From Bacteroides sp. CAG:443 (GTDB lineage Bacteria; Bacteroidota; Bacteroidia; Bacteroidales; Bacteroidaceae), in assembly GCA_000432735.1 (NCBI GenBank), contig FR887793.1, positions 43,314-67,080 on the forward strand: DNA of 23,767 nucleotides, in the 5' to 3' direction. The notes beneath the pieces are model-generated. The model had not been told where the DNA came from. It ran no database searches and was given only the letters and a program-made list of their open reading frames with translations. Positions 1 through 8,788 of the stretch are shown here, piece after piece (positions within the stretch are counted from its first letter, which is position 1; each line of letters begins with the position of its first letter). Made by a program: the position numbers and the translations under genes.

Positions 1-3000
1 ACGATGGTCGTTGCAAGCGAAACAGGAACTATCAGCTTCAATCCGGATGAGATAGAAGCTAAAGGTAGACTGCAACCGGGCAAGATCCTGCTGGTCGATA
101 CACAGGAAGGCAAGATATATTACGATAACGAAGTCAAGGAAAACTTAGCTTCGGCACTTCCCTACACAGAATGGCTTTCTGCCAACCGTATCGAACTCGA
201 TACTTTGCGTAGCGGTCGTAAGGTAGAAAATTCAGTAAAAAATGCAGGACGTCGCCTGCGTATATTCGGATTTACCCGTGAAGATGTAGAAAGAACCCTG
301 ACTCCAATGTGCAAGACCGGAGCAGAACCGACTGCCTCAATGGGTAACGATACTCCGCTTGCCGTCTTGTCGGAAAAACCTCAACTGCTATTCAACTATT
401 TCAGACAGCAGTTTGCTCAGGTTACTAACCCCGCCATCGACCCAATCCGTGAGGAACTGGTAATGTCACTGACCGAATATATTGGTGCCGTAGGAAAGAA
501 CATTCTGACTCCGGATCCGATGCATTGCAAAATGGTACGTCTGCCACATCCGATATTGACCAATACGCAACTCGATATTTTATGTAATATCAGATACAAA
601 GGCTTCAGCACCGTTAAGCTGAAAATGATTTTCGACATCAAGGACGGTGAAGAAGGTTTGCGTTCTGCCATCGAAGACTTATGCAAGAAAGCAGAAGAAG
701 CTGTCGATGCGGGAGCTAATTACATTGTACTTTCCGACCGAGACATCGATGCAACCCATGCACCTGTACCTTCACTGCTAGCAGTAAGTGCTGTACACCA
801 TCATCTGATTTCTGTACAGAAACGTGTACAGACTGCGCTGATTGTGGAAAGTGGTGAGGCACGTGAAGTAATGCATGCAGCTTTATTGCTGGGTTATGGT
901 GCAAGTGCCATCTGTCCGTACATGGCTTTTGCCGTAATAGACGGACTGGTAAAGAAGGGCGATGTCCAACTGGACTACAACACAGCCGAAAAGAATTATA
1001 TCAAAGCGCTGTGCAAAGGCTTGTATAAAGTCATGAGTAAAATGGGTATCAGTACCATCCGTTCTTATCGAGGTGCCAAACTGTTTGAAGCTGTGGGACT
1101 GAATGCCGAAATGATGAAACGATATTTTGGTACTGACATTTCTACTATTGGAGGTGCAGGACTGAAAGATATAGCTAGCGATTACTTGAAATTCCATGAA
1201 TCGGGAGCAAGCATCAGCGAAGACGAAGCAGCATCCATGCTCGACAATATCGGATTATTCTCCTACCGTAAGGACGGTGAAAAGCATGCATGGAATCCGG
1301 AAACCATCAGTCTGTTGCAACTGGCTACACGTACGGGAAGTTACAAGAAGTTCAAGGAGTTCACTCAGAAGGCAAACGAAAAAGAATCACCGGTATTCTT
1401 GCGTGATTTCTTCCGCTTCCGCAACAACCCGATAGATATCAATACGGTAGAACCGGTAGAAAGTATCGTGAAGCACTTCGTAACCGGAGCAATGTCATTC
1501 GGTGCCATCAGTAAAGAAGCACACGAAGCCATGGCACTTGCCATGAACAAACTCGGTGCACGCAGCAACACGGGTGAAGGAGGTGAAGACAGTGAACGAT
1601 TCAAAGCTGTTTATCATTCTAATGCAGACAACGAAGACATCAGCCTTTGCAGTAAGACCAAACAGATTGCATCAGGACGTTTCGGCGTAACAACCGAGTA
1701 TTTGGTCAACGCAGAAGAAATACAGATTAAGGTGGCACAAGGAGCAAAACCGGGTGAAGGCGGACAGTTACCGGGCTTCAAAGTAGATGAAGTCATCGCA
1801 CGTACCCGTCATTCTATTCCGGGCATTTCGTTGATCTCTCCTCCACCTCATCACGATATCTACAGTATCGAAGACTTGGCTCAGCTTATCTTCGACCTGA
1901 AGAATGTCAATCCGCGAGCAGCCATCAGTGTGAAGCTGGTAGCAGAAAGCGGTGTCGGAACAATCGCTGCCGGCGTAGCAAAAGCCAAGGCCGATCTGAT
2001 TGTAATCTCAGGAGCCGAGGGAGGAACCGGAGCATCACCGGCATCTTCTATGAGATACGCAGGTATTCCGCCTGAAATCGGCTTGAGCGAAACGCAACAG
2101 ACACTGGTACTCAACGGACTGCGCGGACAGGTTCGCTTACAGACCGATGGTCAGCTAAAGACAGGTCGTGATATTATCAGCATGGCATTGCTGGGAGCAG
2201 ATGAATATGCTTTCGGTACTGCGGCACTGATTGTATTGGGATGCGTCATGATGCGTAAATGTCATACAAACTTATGTCCGGTAGGTGTTGCCACTCAAAA
2301 TGAAAAGCTGCGTGAACACTTCCGCGGACACTATCAGTACCTGATCAATTACTTCGAGTTCCTGGCTCAGGAAGTACGAGAATATCTGGCAGCCATGGGC
2401 TTCACTCGCCTGCAAGATATCATCGGTAGAACAGATCTCATTGAGATTGCTCCGCACAGCCAGACAGGAAAGATTGGAGGACTGGACTTCAGCCGTATTC
2501 TCCATCAGGTAGACAACGGAGCAGATATCCATTATATAAAGAATCGTCCGCTCGACCTTTCGGAAGTAAAAGACAGATCCATCATTGCTGCCGCACACGA
2601 AGCACTGGACAGCAAGCGACCGGTAGAACTGGAATACACCATTTCGAACACAGACCGTTCTGTAGGAACTATGCTTGCCGGAGAAGTAGCTACCCGATAC
2701 GGACACGAAGGATTACCCGACGGAACTATCAGCGTCAAGTTTAAAGGCTCGGCAGGTCAGAGTTTCGGTGCCTTCCTTACTCCGGGAATCAGCTTCCGTC
2801 TGGAAGGAGAAGCAAACGACTATGTAGCCAAAGGACTGAGCGGCGGACGAATCGCTGTTCTCCCGCCAATGGGTTCCTGCTTCGATGCTTCCAAGAATAC
2901 AATAGCCGGAAATACACTGATGTATGGTGCAACCAGCGGCGAAGTCTACATCAACGGATGTGTGGGTGAACGTTTTGCCGTAAGAAATTCGGGAGCTATT

Positions 3001-3396
3001 GCCGTAGTAGAAGGCGTAGGCGACCATTGTTGCGAATACATGACCGGAGGACGGGTAGTCGTTTTGGGACACACCGGACGTAACTTCGCAGCCGGAATGA
3101 GCGGCGGTATCGCTTACGTATGGGACCGTGAACGTACTTTCGATTATTTCTGCAACATGGAAATGGTAGAACTCAGTCTGCTCGAGGATTCTGCGGCACG
3201 CAAGGAACTGCGTGAACTGATAGAACGACACTGGAAATACACCGGTTCAAAGCTGGCACGTACGTTACTCGACAACTGGCAGCAGCACGTCGACGAGTTT
3301 ATTCAGGTTACTCCTATCGAATACAAACGTGTACTGGCAGAAGAACAGATGAAAAAGCTCCAGCAGAAAATAGCTGAAGTGCAGAGAGATTACTAA
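1..3396 (+). CDS. gltB: Glutamate synthase large subunit (GltB), 5'-truncated by window edge
   Basis: This is the large (alpha) subunit of NADPH-dependent glutamate synthase, which hydrolyses glutamine and passes the ammonia to 2-oxoglutarate to make glutamate. The frame is open from base 1, so the true start and the first few hundred residues, including the catalytic N-terminal Cys of the amidotransferase domain, lie outside the window; ATG at 4 is internal. About 1130 residues remain of a family usually near 1500. Counting from that ATG, the fragment begins at the end of the class II amidotransferase domain. The FMN/2-oxoglutarate barrel follows, with GAMSFGAISKEAHEA at about 491-505 and SGAEGGTGASPASSMRYAG near 660-680. 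The 3Fe-4S ligands are Cys747, Cys753 and Cys758 (C-x5-C-x4-C). A glycine-rich GXGXG beta-helix domain closes the protein from about residue 910. gltD starts 29 bp downstream, as expected for a two-subunit enzyme made from one operon. Confidence 0.97.
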   Translation, partial: TMVVASETGTISFNPDEIEAKGRLQPGKILLVDTQEGKIYYDNEVKENLASALPYTEWLSANRIELDTLRSGRKVENSVKNAGRRLRIFGFTREDVERTLTPMCKTGAEPTASMGNDTPLAVLSEKPQLLFNYFRQQFAQVTNPAIDPIREELVMSLTEYIGAVGKNILTPDPMHCKMVRLPHPILTNTQLDILCNIRYKGFSTVKLKMIFDIKDGEEGLRSAIEDLCKKAEEAVDAGANYIVLSDRDIDATHAPVPSLLAVSAVHHHLISVQKRVQTALIVESGEAREVMHAALLLGYGASAICPYMAFAVIDGLVKKGDVQLDYNTAEKNYIKALCKGLYKVMSKMGISTIRSYRGAKLFEAVGLNAEMMKRYFGTDISTIGGAGLKDIASDYLKFHESGASISEDEAASMLDNIGLFSYRKDGEKHAWNPETISLLQLATRTGSYKKFKEFTQKANEKESPVFLRDFFRFRNNPIDINTVEPVESIVKHFVTGAMSFGAISKEAHEAMALAMNKLGARSNTGEGGEDSERFKAVYHSNADNEDISLCSKTKQIASGRFGVTTEYLVNAEEIQIKVAQGAKPGEGGQLPGFKVDEVIARTRHSIPGISLISPPPHHDIYSIEDLAQLIFDLKNVNPRAAISVKLVAESGVGTIAAGVAKAKADLIVISGAEGGTGASPASSMRYAGIPPEIGLSETQQTLVLNGLRGQVRLQTDGQLKTGRDIISMALLGADEYAFGTAALIVLGCVMMRKCHTNLCPVGVATQNEKLREHFRGHYQYLINYFEFLAQEVREYLAAMGFTRLQDIIGRTDLIEIAPHSQTGKIGGLDFSRILHQVDNGADIHYIKNRPLDLSEVKDRSIIAAAHEALDSKRPVELEYTISNTDRSVGTMLAGEVATRYGHEGLPDGTISVKFKGSAGQSFGAFLTPGISFRLEGEANDYVAKGLSGGRIAVLPPMGSCFDASKNTIAGNTLMYGATSGEVYINGCVGERFAVRNSGAIAVVEGVGDHCCEYMTGGRVVVLGHTGRNFAAGMSGGIAYVWDRERTFDYFCNMEMVELSLLEDSAARKELRELIERHWKYTGSKLARTLLDNWQQHVDEFIQVTPIEYKRVLAEEQMKKLQQKIAEVQRDY

Positions 3397-3425
3397 AACA
3401 TCGAACAACTAATAAAATTATTGTT

Positions 3426-4817
3426 ATGGGAGATCCTAAAGCATTTCTAAATATACCCCGACAAGAGGCTGGCTATCGCCCCGTCCACGAACGTATAGCC
3501 GATTTTGGAGAAGTGGAACAAACGCTGAATACCAGCGAACGTAAACTGCAAGCATCCCGATGCATGGATTGCGGCGTGCCCTTCTGTCACTGGGCATGCC
3601 CGCTGGGCAACCGCCCTCCTGAGTTTCAGGATGCGCTGAGCAAAGGCAAATGGCAGGAAGCATACGAAATATTGACCCGCACAAATGACTTTCCAGAATT
3701 TACCGGAAGAATATGTCCCGCACTCTGTGAGAAGTCGTGCGTGCTGAAACTGAGCATCGATTCTCCGGTTACTATCCGCGAAGACGAAGCTGCCATCATC
3801 GAAACAGCCTTCCGCGAAGGTTATGTTACCACCAAACATTATGAACGAAACGGACTGAAAGTAGCCGTTATCGGTTCGGGACCTGCGGGACTGGCAGCAG
3901 CCAATCAGTTGAATCATCGAGGATACGATGTAACAGTTTTCGAAAAGTCCGAATACATTGGCGGACTGCTTCGCTTCGGTATTCCTAACTTCAAGCTGCA
4001 TAAACCGGTTATCGACCGTCGCTTGAAAATCATGGAAGACGAAGGTATTTGCTTCAAGACCAATGCAGAAATCGATTTGGCGCATTTGCCCGAAGGGTTT
4101 GATGCCTATGCCATCTGCACCGGAACACCGGAAGCCCGCAACCTGAACATACCGGGACGCGAACTGAAAGGCATACATTTCGCTATGGAAATGCTGGCAC
4201 AGCAGAACCGGGTACTGGCCGGACAGACATTCAGCGATGAAGAACGTATCACGGCTAAAGACAAGAAAGTACTTGTCATCGGCGGTGGAGATACGGGAAG
4301 CGATTGTATCGGAACAGCCAACCGCCAGGGAGCGGTCAGCGTATGCCAGATAGAAACCAACCGCCAGGGAGCTGTCAGCGTATGCCAGATAGAAATCATG
4401 CCCAAACCGCCCGTTGGCCATAATCCGGCAACTCCATGGCCGCAGTGGCCCATTGTCCTGAAGACCAGTTCAAGCCACGAAGAAGGATGTACCCGCCGCT
4501 GGAGCCTGACTTCAAACCGTTTCTTAGGAACTGAAGACGGACGTGTATGTGGCGTGGAAGTAGAAGAAGTGGAATGGATTCCGGCCACTGACGGTGGACG
4601 TCCGCAGATGCGCCCCACCGGAAAGAAGGAAATCATCGAAGCCGACCTTGTACTGCTTGCCATGGGATTCTTAAAACCTCAACTGCCTGAGCTTCCGGAA
4701 AACGCTGTAGTAGCAGGCGACGCTGCTACCGGACCGAGCCTCGTAGTAAAATGTATTGCGGCAGGACGCCGGGCTGCGGCCGACATCGATGCCATGTTGC
4801 AAAAGAGTCGTCATTAA
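3426..4817 (+). CDS. gltD: Glutamate synthase small subunit (GltD) with internal 13-residue duplication
   Basis: This is the beta subunit of glutamate synthase. It takes electrons from NADPH through FAD and 4Fe-4S clusters and hands them to GltB. Visible parts in order: an N-terminal Fe-S region with Cys46, Cys49, Cys54, Cys58 and a second group Cys97, Cys101, Cys105; an FAD Rossmann motif GSGPAG at 150-155; an NADPH Rossmann motif GGGDTGSD near 286-293; and a C-terminal FAD-contact segment ending GDAATGPSLVVKCIAAGRR. Residues 299-311 are repeated as 312-324 (NRQGAVSVCQIE twice), encoded by a 39-bp tandem repeat just after the NADPH motif. Without it the length would be 450, close to what I expect of relatives. 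The frame stays open, so a full-length product is predicted. Whether the extra segment is tolerated is unknown. It lies 29 bp after gltB and 21 bp before asnB. Confidence 0.96.
   Translation: MGDPKAFLNIPRQEAGYRPVHERIADFGEVEQTLNTSERKLQASRCMDCGVPFCHWACPLGNRPPEFQDALSKGKWQEAYEILTRTNDFPEFTGRICPALCEKSCVLKLSIDSPVTIREDEAAIIETAFREGYVTTKHYERNGLKVAVIGSGPAGLAAANQLNHRGYDVTVFEKSEYIGGLLRFGIPNFKLHKPVIDRRLKIMEDEGICFKTNAEIDLAHLPEGFDAYAICTGTPEARNLNIPGRELKGIHFAMEMLAQQNRVLAGQTFSDEERITAKDKKVLVIGGGDTGSDCIGTANRQGAVSVCQIETNRQGAVSVCQIEIMPKPPVGHNPATPWPQWPIVLKTSSSHEEGCTRRWSLTSNRFLGTEDGRVCGVEVEEVEWIPATDGGRPQMRPTGKKEIIEADLVLLAMGFLKPQLPELPENAVVAGDAATGPSLVVKCIAAGRRAAADIDAMLQKSRH
4318..4395 (+). repeat. 39-bp tandem duplication inside gltD
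   Basis: Bases 4318-4356 are repeated directly as 4357-4395. The two copies match at 38 of 39 positions; the one difference (G at 4334, T at 4373) is a silent change in an Ala codon (GCG versus GCT). Because 39 is a multiple of three the reading frame is kept and 13 residues are added. In the protein it falls right after the GGGDTGSD nucleotide-binding motif, so it would double a strand/turn of the NADPH-binding fold. Confidence 0.97.
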
Positions 4818-4838
4818 ATCTATAAAATCAGATAAACT

Positions 4839-6533
4839 ATGTGTGGAATTGCCTGCATTTTCAATATTAAAAAACAAACGCCTGAACTAAGACAGAAAGC
4901 CTTATCGATGGCGAAAAAGATACGCCACCGCGGTCCGGACTGGAGTGGTATTTATTGCGGTGGAAGTGCCATACTGGCGCACGAACGTCTTTCCATTGTA
5001 GACCCTCAGTCGGGAGGCCAGCCTCTTTACTCCAGCGACGGGAAAAAGATACTTGCCGTAAATGGTGAAATATACAATCACCGCGACATACGTGCAAAGT
5101 ATGCCGGCCGGTATGACTTCAAGACAGGCAGTGACTGCGAAGTAATCCTGGCTCTGTATCAGGATAAAGGAATTGATTTTCTGGAAGAACTGAGCGGTAT
5201 CTTTGCCTTCGCCCTTTACGATGAAGAACGTGATGAGTTCCTGATTGCCCGCGACCCGATAGGCGTTATACCTTTATATATAGGTCATGATGCAGACGGA
5301 ACTGTATATTGTGCCAGTGAACTGAAGGCTCTGGAAGGATTCTGTGAGGAATACGAACCTTTCCTGCCCGGACACTACTACTGGAGCCGTGAAGGAAAAA
5401 TGAAACGCTGGTACAAACGCGACTGGATGGAATACGATGCCGTAAAAGACCGTTACACCTCATTGCCCGAAGCCGAAGCATATACTGCGCAGGTGAACGA
5501 CGTGCGTACAGCCCTCGAAGCTGCCGTACGCCGCCAGTTGATGAGTGATGTTCCCTACGGTGTCCTGTTGTCCGGAGGTCTGGACTCTTCGGTTATCTCT
5601 GCCATTGCTAAAATTTATGCCGACAAGCGTATCGAAGCCGACGGAAAAGCACCTGCATGGTGGCCTCAGTTGCACTCGTTCGCTGTGGGACTGAAGGGAG
5701 CACCCGATCTGGAAAAAGCCCGCATCGTTGCCGAACATATCGGAACCGTGCATCACGAAATCAACTATACCATCCAGGAAGGTCTGGATGCCATACGCGA
5801 CGTAATCTATTATATCGAAACCTACGACGTAACAACAGTCCGTGCCTCTACCCCGATGTACTTGCTGGCACGCGTCATCAAGTCGATGGGTATCAAAATG
5901 GTGCTCAGCGGAGAAGGTGCCGACGAAGTATTCGGAGGTTATCTTTACTTCCACAAAGCTCCTACACCGGAGGCTTTCCACGAAGAAACTGTCCGCAAGC
6001 TTTCCAAACTCTATTTGTACGACTGCCTGCGCGCCAACAAGTCGCTTGCCGCATGGGGCGTAGAAGGACGTGTTCCGTTCCTCGACAAAGAGTTCCTGGA
6101 TGTAGCCATGCGCCTGAACCCGGCAGTAAAGATGTGCCCGGGTCACACCATCGAAAAGCGTGTCGTACGCGATGCCTTCGCATCTCTTCTGCCGGAAAGC
6201 GTGGCATGGCGCCAGAAGGAACAGTTCTCCGATGGAGTTGGCTACTCATGGATAGACACCCTGAAGGAAATTACAGCCGCAGCCGTCAGCGACGAGGAAA
6301 TGAAGCACGCAGCAGAACGATTCCCGATCAACCCGCCGCAGAACAAGGAAGAATACTACTACCGCTGCATTTTCGAAGAACATTTCCCGAGCGATTCCGC
6401 AGCCCGCAGCGTACCGAGCGTACCGAGTGTAGCATGCTCTACAGCCGAAGCGCTGGCATGGGACGCTAGTTTCAAGAACTTGAACGATCCGAGCGGCCGT
6501 GCCGTAGCAGGAGTACACGAGGCTGCTTACTAG
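4839..6533 (+). CDS. asnB: Glutamine-hydrolysing asparagine synthase B
   Basis: AsnB makes asparagine from aspartate, ATP and glutamine in the cytoplasm. The protein starts MCGIACIF, giving Cys2 as the N-terminal nucleophile of the class II glutaminase once Met1 is removed, which fixes the start. Other glutaminase residues are visible at Arg49 and in the NGEIYN segment (75-80) and SDCE (98-101). The synthetase half has the ATP-pyrophosphatase loop SGGLDSS at 245-251 and SGEGADEVFGGYL near 355-367. At 564 residues it has the usual length for bacterial AsnB, with a low-complexity, Ser/Pro/Val-rich tail (SVPSVPSV) near the C-terminus. It sits 21 bp after gltD and 19 bp before dapF, so it is probably co-transcribed with the glutamate synthase genes and uses the glutamine pool they control. 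Confidence 0.97.
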   Translation: MCGIACIFNIKKQTPELRQKALSMAKKIRHRGPDWSGIYCGGSAILAHERLSIVDPQSGGQPLYSSDGKKILAVNGEIYNHRDIRAKYAGRYDFKTGSDCEVILALYQDKGIDFLEELSGIFAFALYDEERDEFLIARDPIGVIPLYIGHDADGTVYCASELKALEGFCEEYEPFLPGHYYWSREGKMKRWYKRDWMEYDAVKDRYTSLPEAEAYTAQVNDVRTALEAAVRRQLMSDVPYGVLLSGGLDSSVISAIAKIYADKRIEADGKAPAWWPQLHSFAVGLKGAPDLEKARIVAEHIGTVHHEINYTIQEGLDAIRDVIYYIETYDVTTVRASTPMYLLARVIKSMGIKMVLSGEGADEVFGGYLYFHKAPTPEAFHEETVRKLSKLYLYDCLRANKSLAAWGVEGRVPFLDKEFLDVAMRLNPAVKMCPGHTIEKRVVRDAFASLLPESVAWRQKEQFSDGVGYSWIDTLKEITAAAVSDEEMKHAAERFPINPPQNKEEYYYRCIFEEHFPSDSAARSVPSVPSVACSTAEALAWDASFKNLNDPSGRAVAGVHEAAY

Positions 6534-6552
6534 ACATTTAAATAAAGACGAA

Positions 6553-7353
6553 ATGAAAATAAAATTTACAAAGATGCATGGTGCCGGCAATGACTATATC
6601 TATGTCAACACCTTGCGCTATCCAATAGAAGAACCAGAGAAATTATCTATCGAATGGAGCCGTCCACATACAGGTATCGGCTCCGACGGACTGGTACTGA
6701 TCTGCCCTTCCAGCCAGGCCGACTTTAAAATGCGCATCTTCAATGCCGACGGCTCTGAAGCACGCATGTGCGGCAATGCCAGCCGCTGCATCGGAAAATA
6801 TCTGTATGAAGAAGGGCTTACCGACAAGACAGACATCCGGCTCGAAACATTATCGGGCATCAAGATATTGCACTTGCACGTCGGCGACAAGAACACTGTA
6901 GAAACAGTCACCGTGGACATGGGTATACCTTCAGACATTCACGAAGTAACCTTGGGAGAAGGTTATGCGTTCGAAAGAGGTATCGCTGTGTCAATGGGCA
7001 ATCCGCATCTGGTTATTTTTGTCGATGACATCAATCAAATCAAACTTGAAGAAGTGGGACCTGTACTGGAACATCATCCGTTGTTCCCCGACCGCGTGAA
7101 TGTGGAATTCGCCCAGATCCTGTCGGACAACAAAGTCCGCATGAGAGTATGGGAACGAGGTTCGGGCATTACCATGGCCTGTGGCACGGGAGCCTGCGCC
7201 ACGGCTGTCGCTTCGGCATTTACCAACCGATGCGGAAGAAAGAGCTCCATCGTAATGGACGGAGGTACTCTCGACATCGAATGGGCCGACGACAACCACA
7301 TCTACATGACCGGTCCGGCAACTAAAGTTTTCGACGGTGAAATTGATATATAA
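6553..7353 (+). CDS. dapF: Diaminopimelate epimerase
   Basis: DapF converts LL-diaminopimelate to the meso form, the precursor of lysine and the cross-linking residue of peptidoglycan. The two catalytic cysteines are visible: Cys73 in MCGNASRC and Cys210 in ACGTGACAT. The N-terminal MHGAGNDYIY (8-17) and the central SMGNPHLVIFVDD are also family signatures. At 266 residues it is a normal two-domain epimerase with no signal peptide, so cytoplasmic. It is placed directly before dapL (18 bp), the enzyme that makes its substrate, so the two form a functional pair at the end of the nitrogen operon. Confidence 0.96.
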   Translation: MKIKFTKMHGAGNDYIYVNTLRYPIEEPEKLSIEWSRPHTGIGSDGLVLICPSSQADFKMRIFNADGSEARMCGNASRCIGKYLYEEGLTDKTDIRLETLSGIKILHLHVGDKNTVETVTVDMGIPSDIHEVTLGEGYAFERGIAVSMGNPHLVIFVDDINQIKLEEVGPVLEHHPLFPDRVNVEFAQILSDNKVRMRVWERGSGITMACGTGACATAVASAFTNRCGRKSSIVMDGGTLDIEWADDNHIYMTGPATKVFDGEIDI

Positions 7354-7371
7354 AAACATAAGACATAATTT

Positions 7372-8601
7372 ATGGCATTAGTAAACGAACATTTTCTCAA
7401 ATTACCGGGAAGCTACTTATTCTCGGACATAGCAAAAAAAGTAAACGCATTTAAAATTACACATCCCGGGAAGAAACTGATCCGACTGGGCATAGGCGAT
7501 GTAACCCGCCCTCTTCCTGCCGTAAGCATCGAAGCCATGCATCGTGCGGTAGACGAAATGGCAGATGCCAAGACATTCCACGGATATGGTCCCGAACAAG
7601 GTTACGATTTTCTGATAGAGGCCATCATCAAGCACGACTTTGCACCAAGAGGAATCAGCCTCAGCCCTTCTGAAGTATTTATCAGCGACGGTGCTAAAAG
7701 TGATACCGGAAACATCGGCGAACTGCTTCGCTGGGACAACAGCATGGGTATCACCGACCCGGTATATCCTGTTTATGTAGACAGCAACATCATGTGCGGA
7801 CGCTCGGGTACACTCGACGAGAACGGAAAATGGAGCAATGTGACTTACCTGCCATGTACAGCAGAAAACAACTTCATCCCCGAACTGCCGAAACACAGAG
7901 TGGACCTGATTTATCTGTGCTATCCTAATAACCCGACAGGTACTACCCTTACGCACGACCAACTGAAGAAGTGGGTGGACTATGCACTTGCCAACGACAC
8001 ACTGATTATTTTCGACGCGGCTTACGAAGCTTTCATCCAGGAACCTGACGTTCCGCACTCTATCTACGAAATCCGCGGAGCCAAGAAAGTTGCCATCGAA
8101 ATCCGCAGCTTCTCGAAGACTGCCGGATTTACCGGTGTTCGTTGCGGATATACTGTCATTCCAAAAGAAGTGACAGCAGCCAGCCTCGACGGAGAACGTA
8201 TCCCACTTAATCCGTTGTGGAACCGCCGTCAGTGTACTAAATTCAACGGAACAAGCTACATTACCCAGCGCGGTGCAGAAGCTATCTATACTCCCGACGG
8301 ACAGAAACAGATAAAGGAAACCATCAATTACTACATGGAAAATGCCCGTATCATGCGCGAAAGCCTGAAGAAAGCCGGCCTCAGCGTATATGGAGGTGTA
8401 AATGCTCCGTACATCTGGCTGAAAGTACCTGAAGGAATGACTTCATGGAAGTTCTTCGACCAGCTGCTATACGAGGTCAACATTGTAAGTACTCCGGGAG
8501 TCGGCTTCGGTCCTAGCGGTGAAGGCTATTTGCGACTCACAGCCTTTGGAGAACGTGAAGACTGCATAGAAGCTATGCAACGTATCCAGAACTGGATCTA
8601 A
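7372..8601 (+). CDS. dapL: LL-diaminopimelate aminotransferase (DapL)
   Basis: DapL is a PLP enzyme that makes LL-diaminopimelate in one step from tetrahydrodipicolinate and glutamate. It bypasses the succinylase or acetylase branches of lysine synthesis. The PLP lysine is Lys249 in SFSKTAGFTGVRCGY. The cofactor pocket is seen in CYPNNPTG (183-190) and FDAAYEAF (214-221). The 409 residues match the DapL class rather than shorter aspartate aminotransferases, and the N-terminal GSYLFSDIAKKV is typical. Glutamate is the amino donor, which gives a metabolic reason for its place downstream of gltBD. It is the last gene before a strong terminator, so it probably ends the operon. Confidence 0.94.
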   Translation: MALVNEHFLKLPGSYLFSDIAKKVNAFKITHPGKKLIRLGIGDVTRPLPAVSIEAMHRAVDEMADAKTFHGYGPEQGYDFLIEAIIKHDFAPRGISLSPSEVFISDGAKSDTGNIGELLRWDNSMGITDPVYPVYVDSNIMCGRSGTLDENGKWSNVTYLPCTAENNFIPELPKHRVDLIYLCYPNNPTGTTLTHDQLKKWVDYALANDTLIIFDAAYEAFIQEPDVPHSIYEIRGAKKVAIEIRSFSKTAGFTGVRCGYTVIPKEVTAASLDGERIPLNPLWNRRQCTKFNGTSYITQRGAEAIYTPDGQKQIKETINYYMENARIMRESLKKAGLSVYGGVNAPYIWLKVPEGMTSWKFFDQLLYEVNIVSTPGVGFGPSGEGYLRLTAFGEREDCIEAMQRIQNWI

Positions 8602-8631
8602 CAAAGGACACAAGCAAAATATACAATATCT

Positions 8632-8687
8632 GAAAGAAGCTGTTGTTACTTCCTGCCACATGCAGGGTAACGGCAGCTTTCTTTTTT
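8632..8687 (+). terminator. Intrinsic terminator after dapL
   Basis: A long hairpin begins about 30 bp after the dapL stop. The outer stem pairs about 8633-8649 with 8667-8684 (AAGCTGTTGTTAC against GTAACGGCAGCTT, with G-U pairs). An inner stem CCTGC (8652-8656) pairs perfectly with GCAGG (8662-8666) around a CACAT loop. A run of six T (8682-8687) follows directly. This is a classic Rho-independent terminator for the gltB-dapL run. Confidence 0.88.
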
Positions 8688-8697
8688 GATTTCTAGG

Positions 8698-8788
8698 GAC
8701 GTTTCGTAAGGACATGCCGACGTCTGCCGGAAAACATCGAGACGTTTCAAAATCTTTTGTACAAATTTTCTAAGTTTTTGTACAAAAA
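8698..8788. promoter_or_regulatory. Phased short repeats and twin palindromes (candidate operator)
   Basis: Three copies of an octamer of form GACGTYTS lie at 8698-8705 (GACGTTTC), 8719-8726 (GACGTCTG) and 8741-8748 (GACGTTTC), with starts 21 and 22 bp apart. Two palindromes follow: TTTGTACAAA at 8756-8765 and TTTTTGTACAAAAA at 8775-8788. Their centres are 21 bp apart, two helical turns. This spacing would put bound dimers on one face of the DNA, as for a regulator site. The repeats are seen directly; the role as an operator is inferred. The nearest promoter candidate is about 280 bp downstream, so the link to the barrel-protein/glnK/amtB cluster is uncertain. Confidence 0.4.

Noticed and set aside
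2272..3231. Antisense frames of 144 and 172 codons opposite the 3' half of gltB
   Set aside because: gltB is strongly conserved across this stretch, including the Fe-S cluster and GXGXG domain; the antisense products look like random shifted sequence.
3447..4663. Long open frames on the - strand opposite gltD (324 and 185 codons)
   Set aside because: They overlap a clearly conserved gene in antisense, have no recognisable protein features, and are open because of the codon bias of gltD. The 39-bp repeat shows up in them only as a mirror of gltD.
5657..6469. 270-codon + strand frame inside asnB
   Set aside because: It is fully nested in asnB in another frame, is Arg/Ser/Cys-rich as expected of a shifted frame, and has no known motif.
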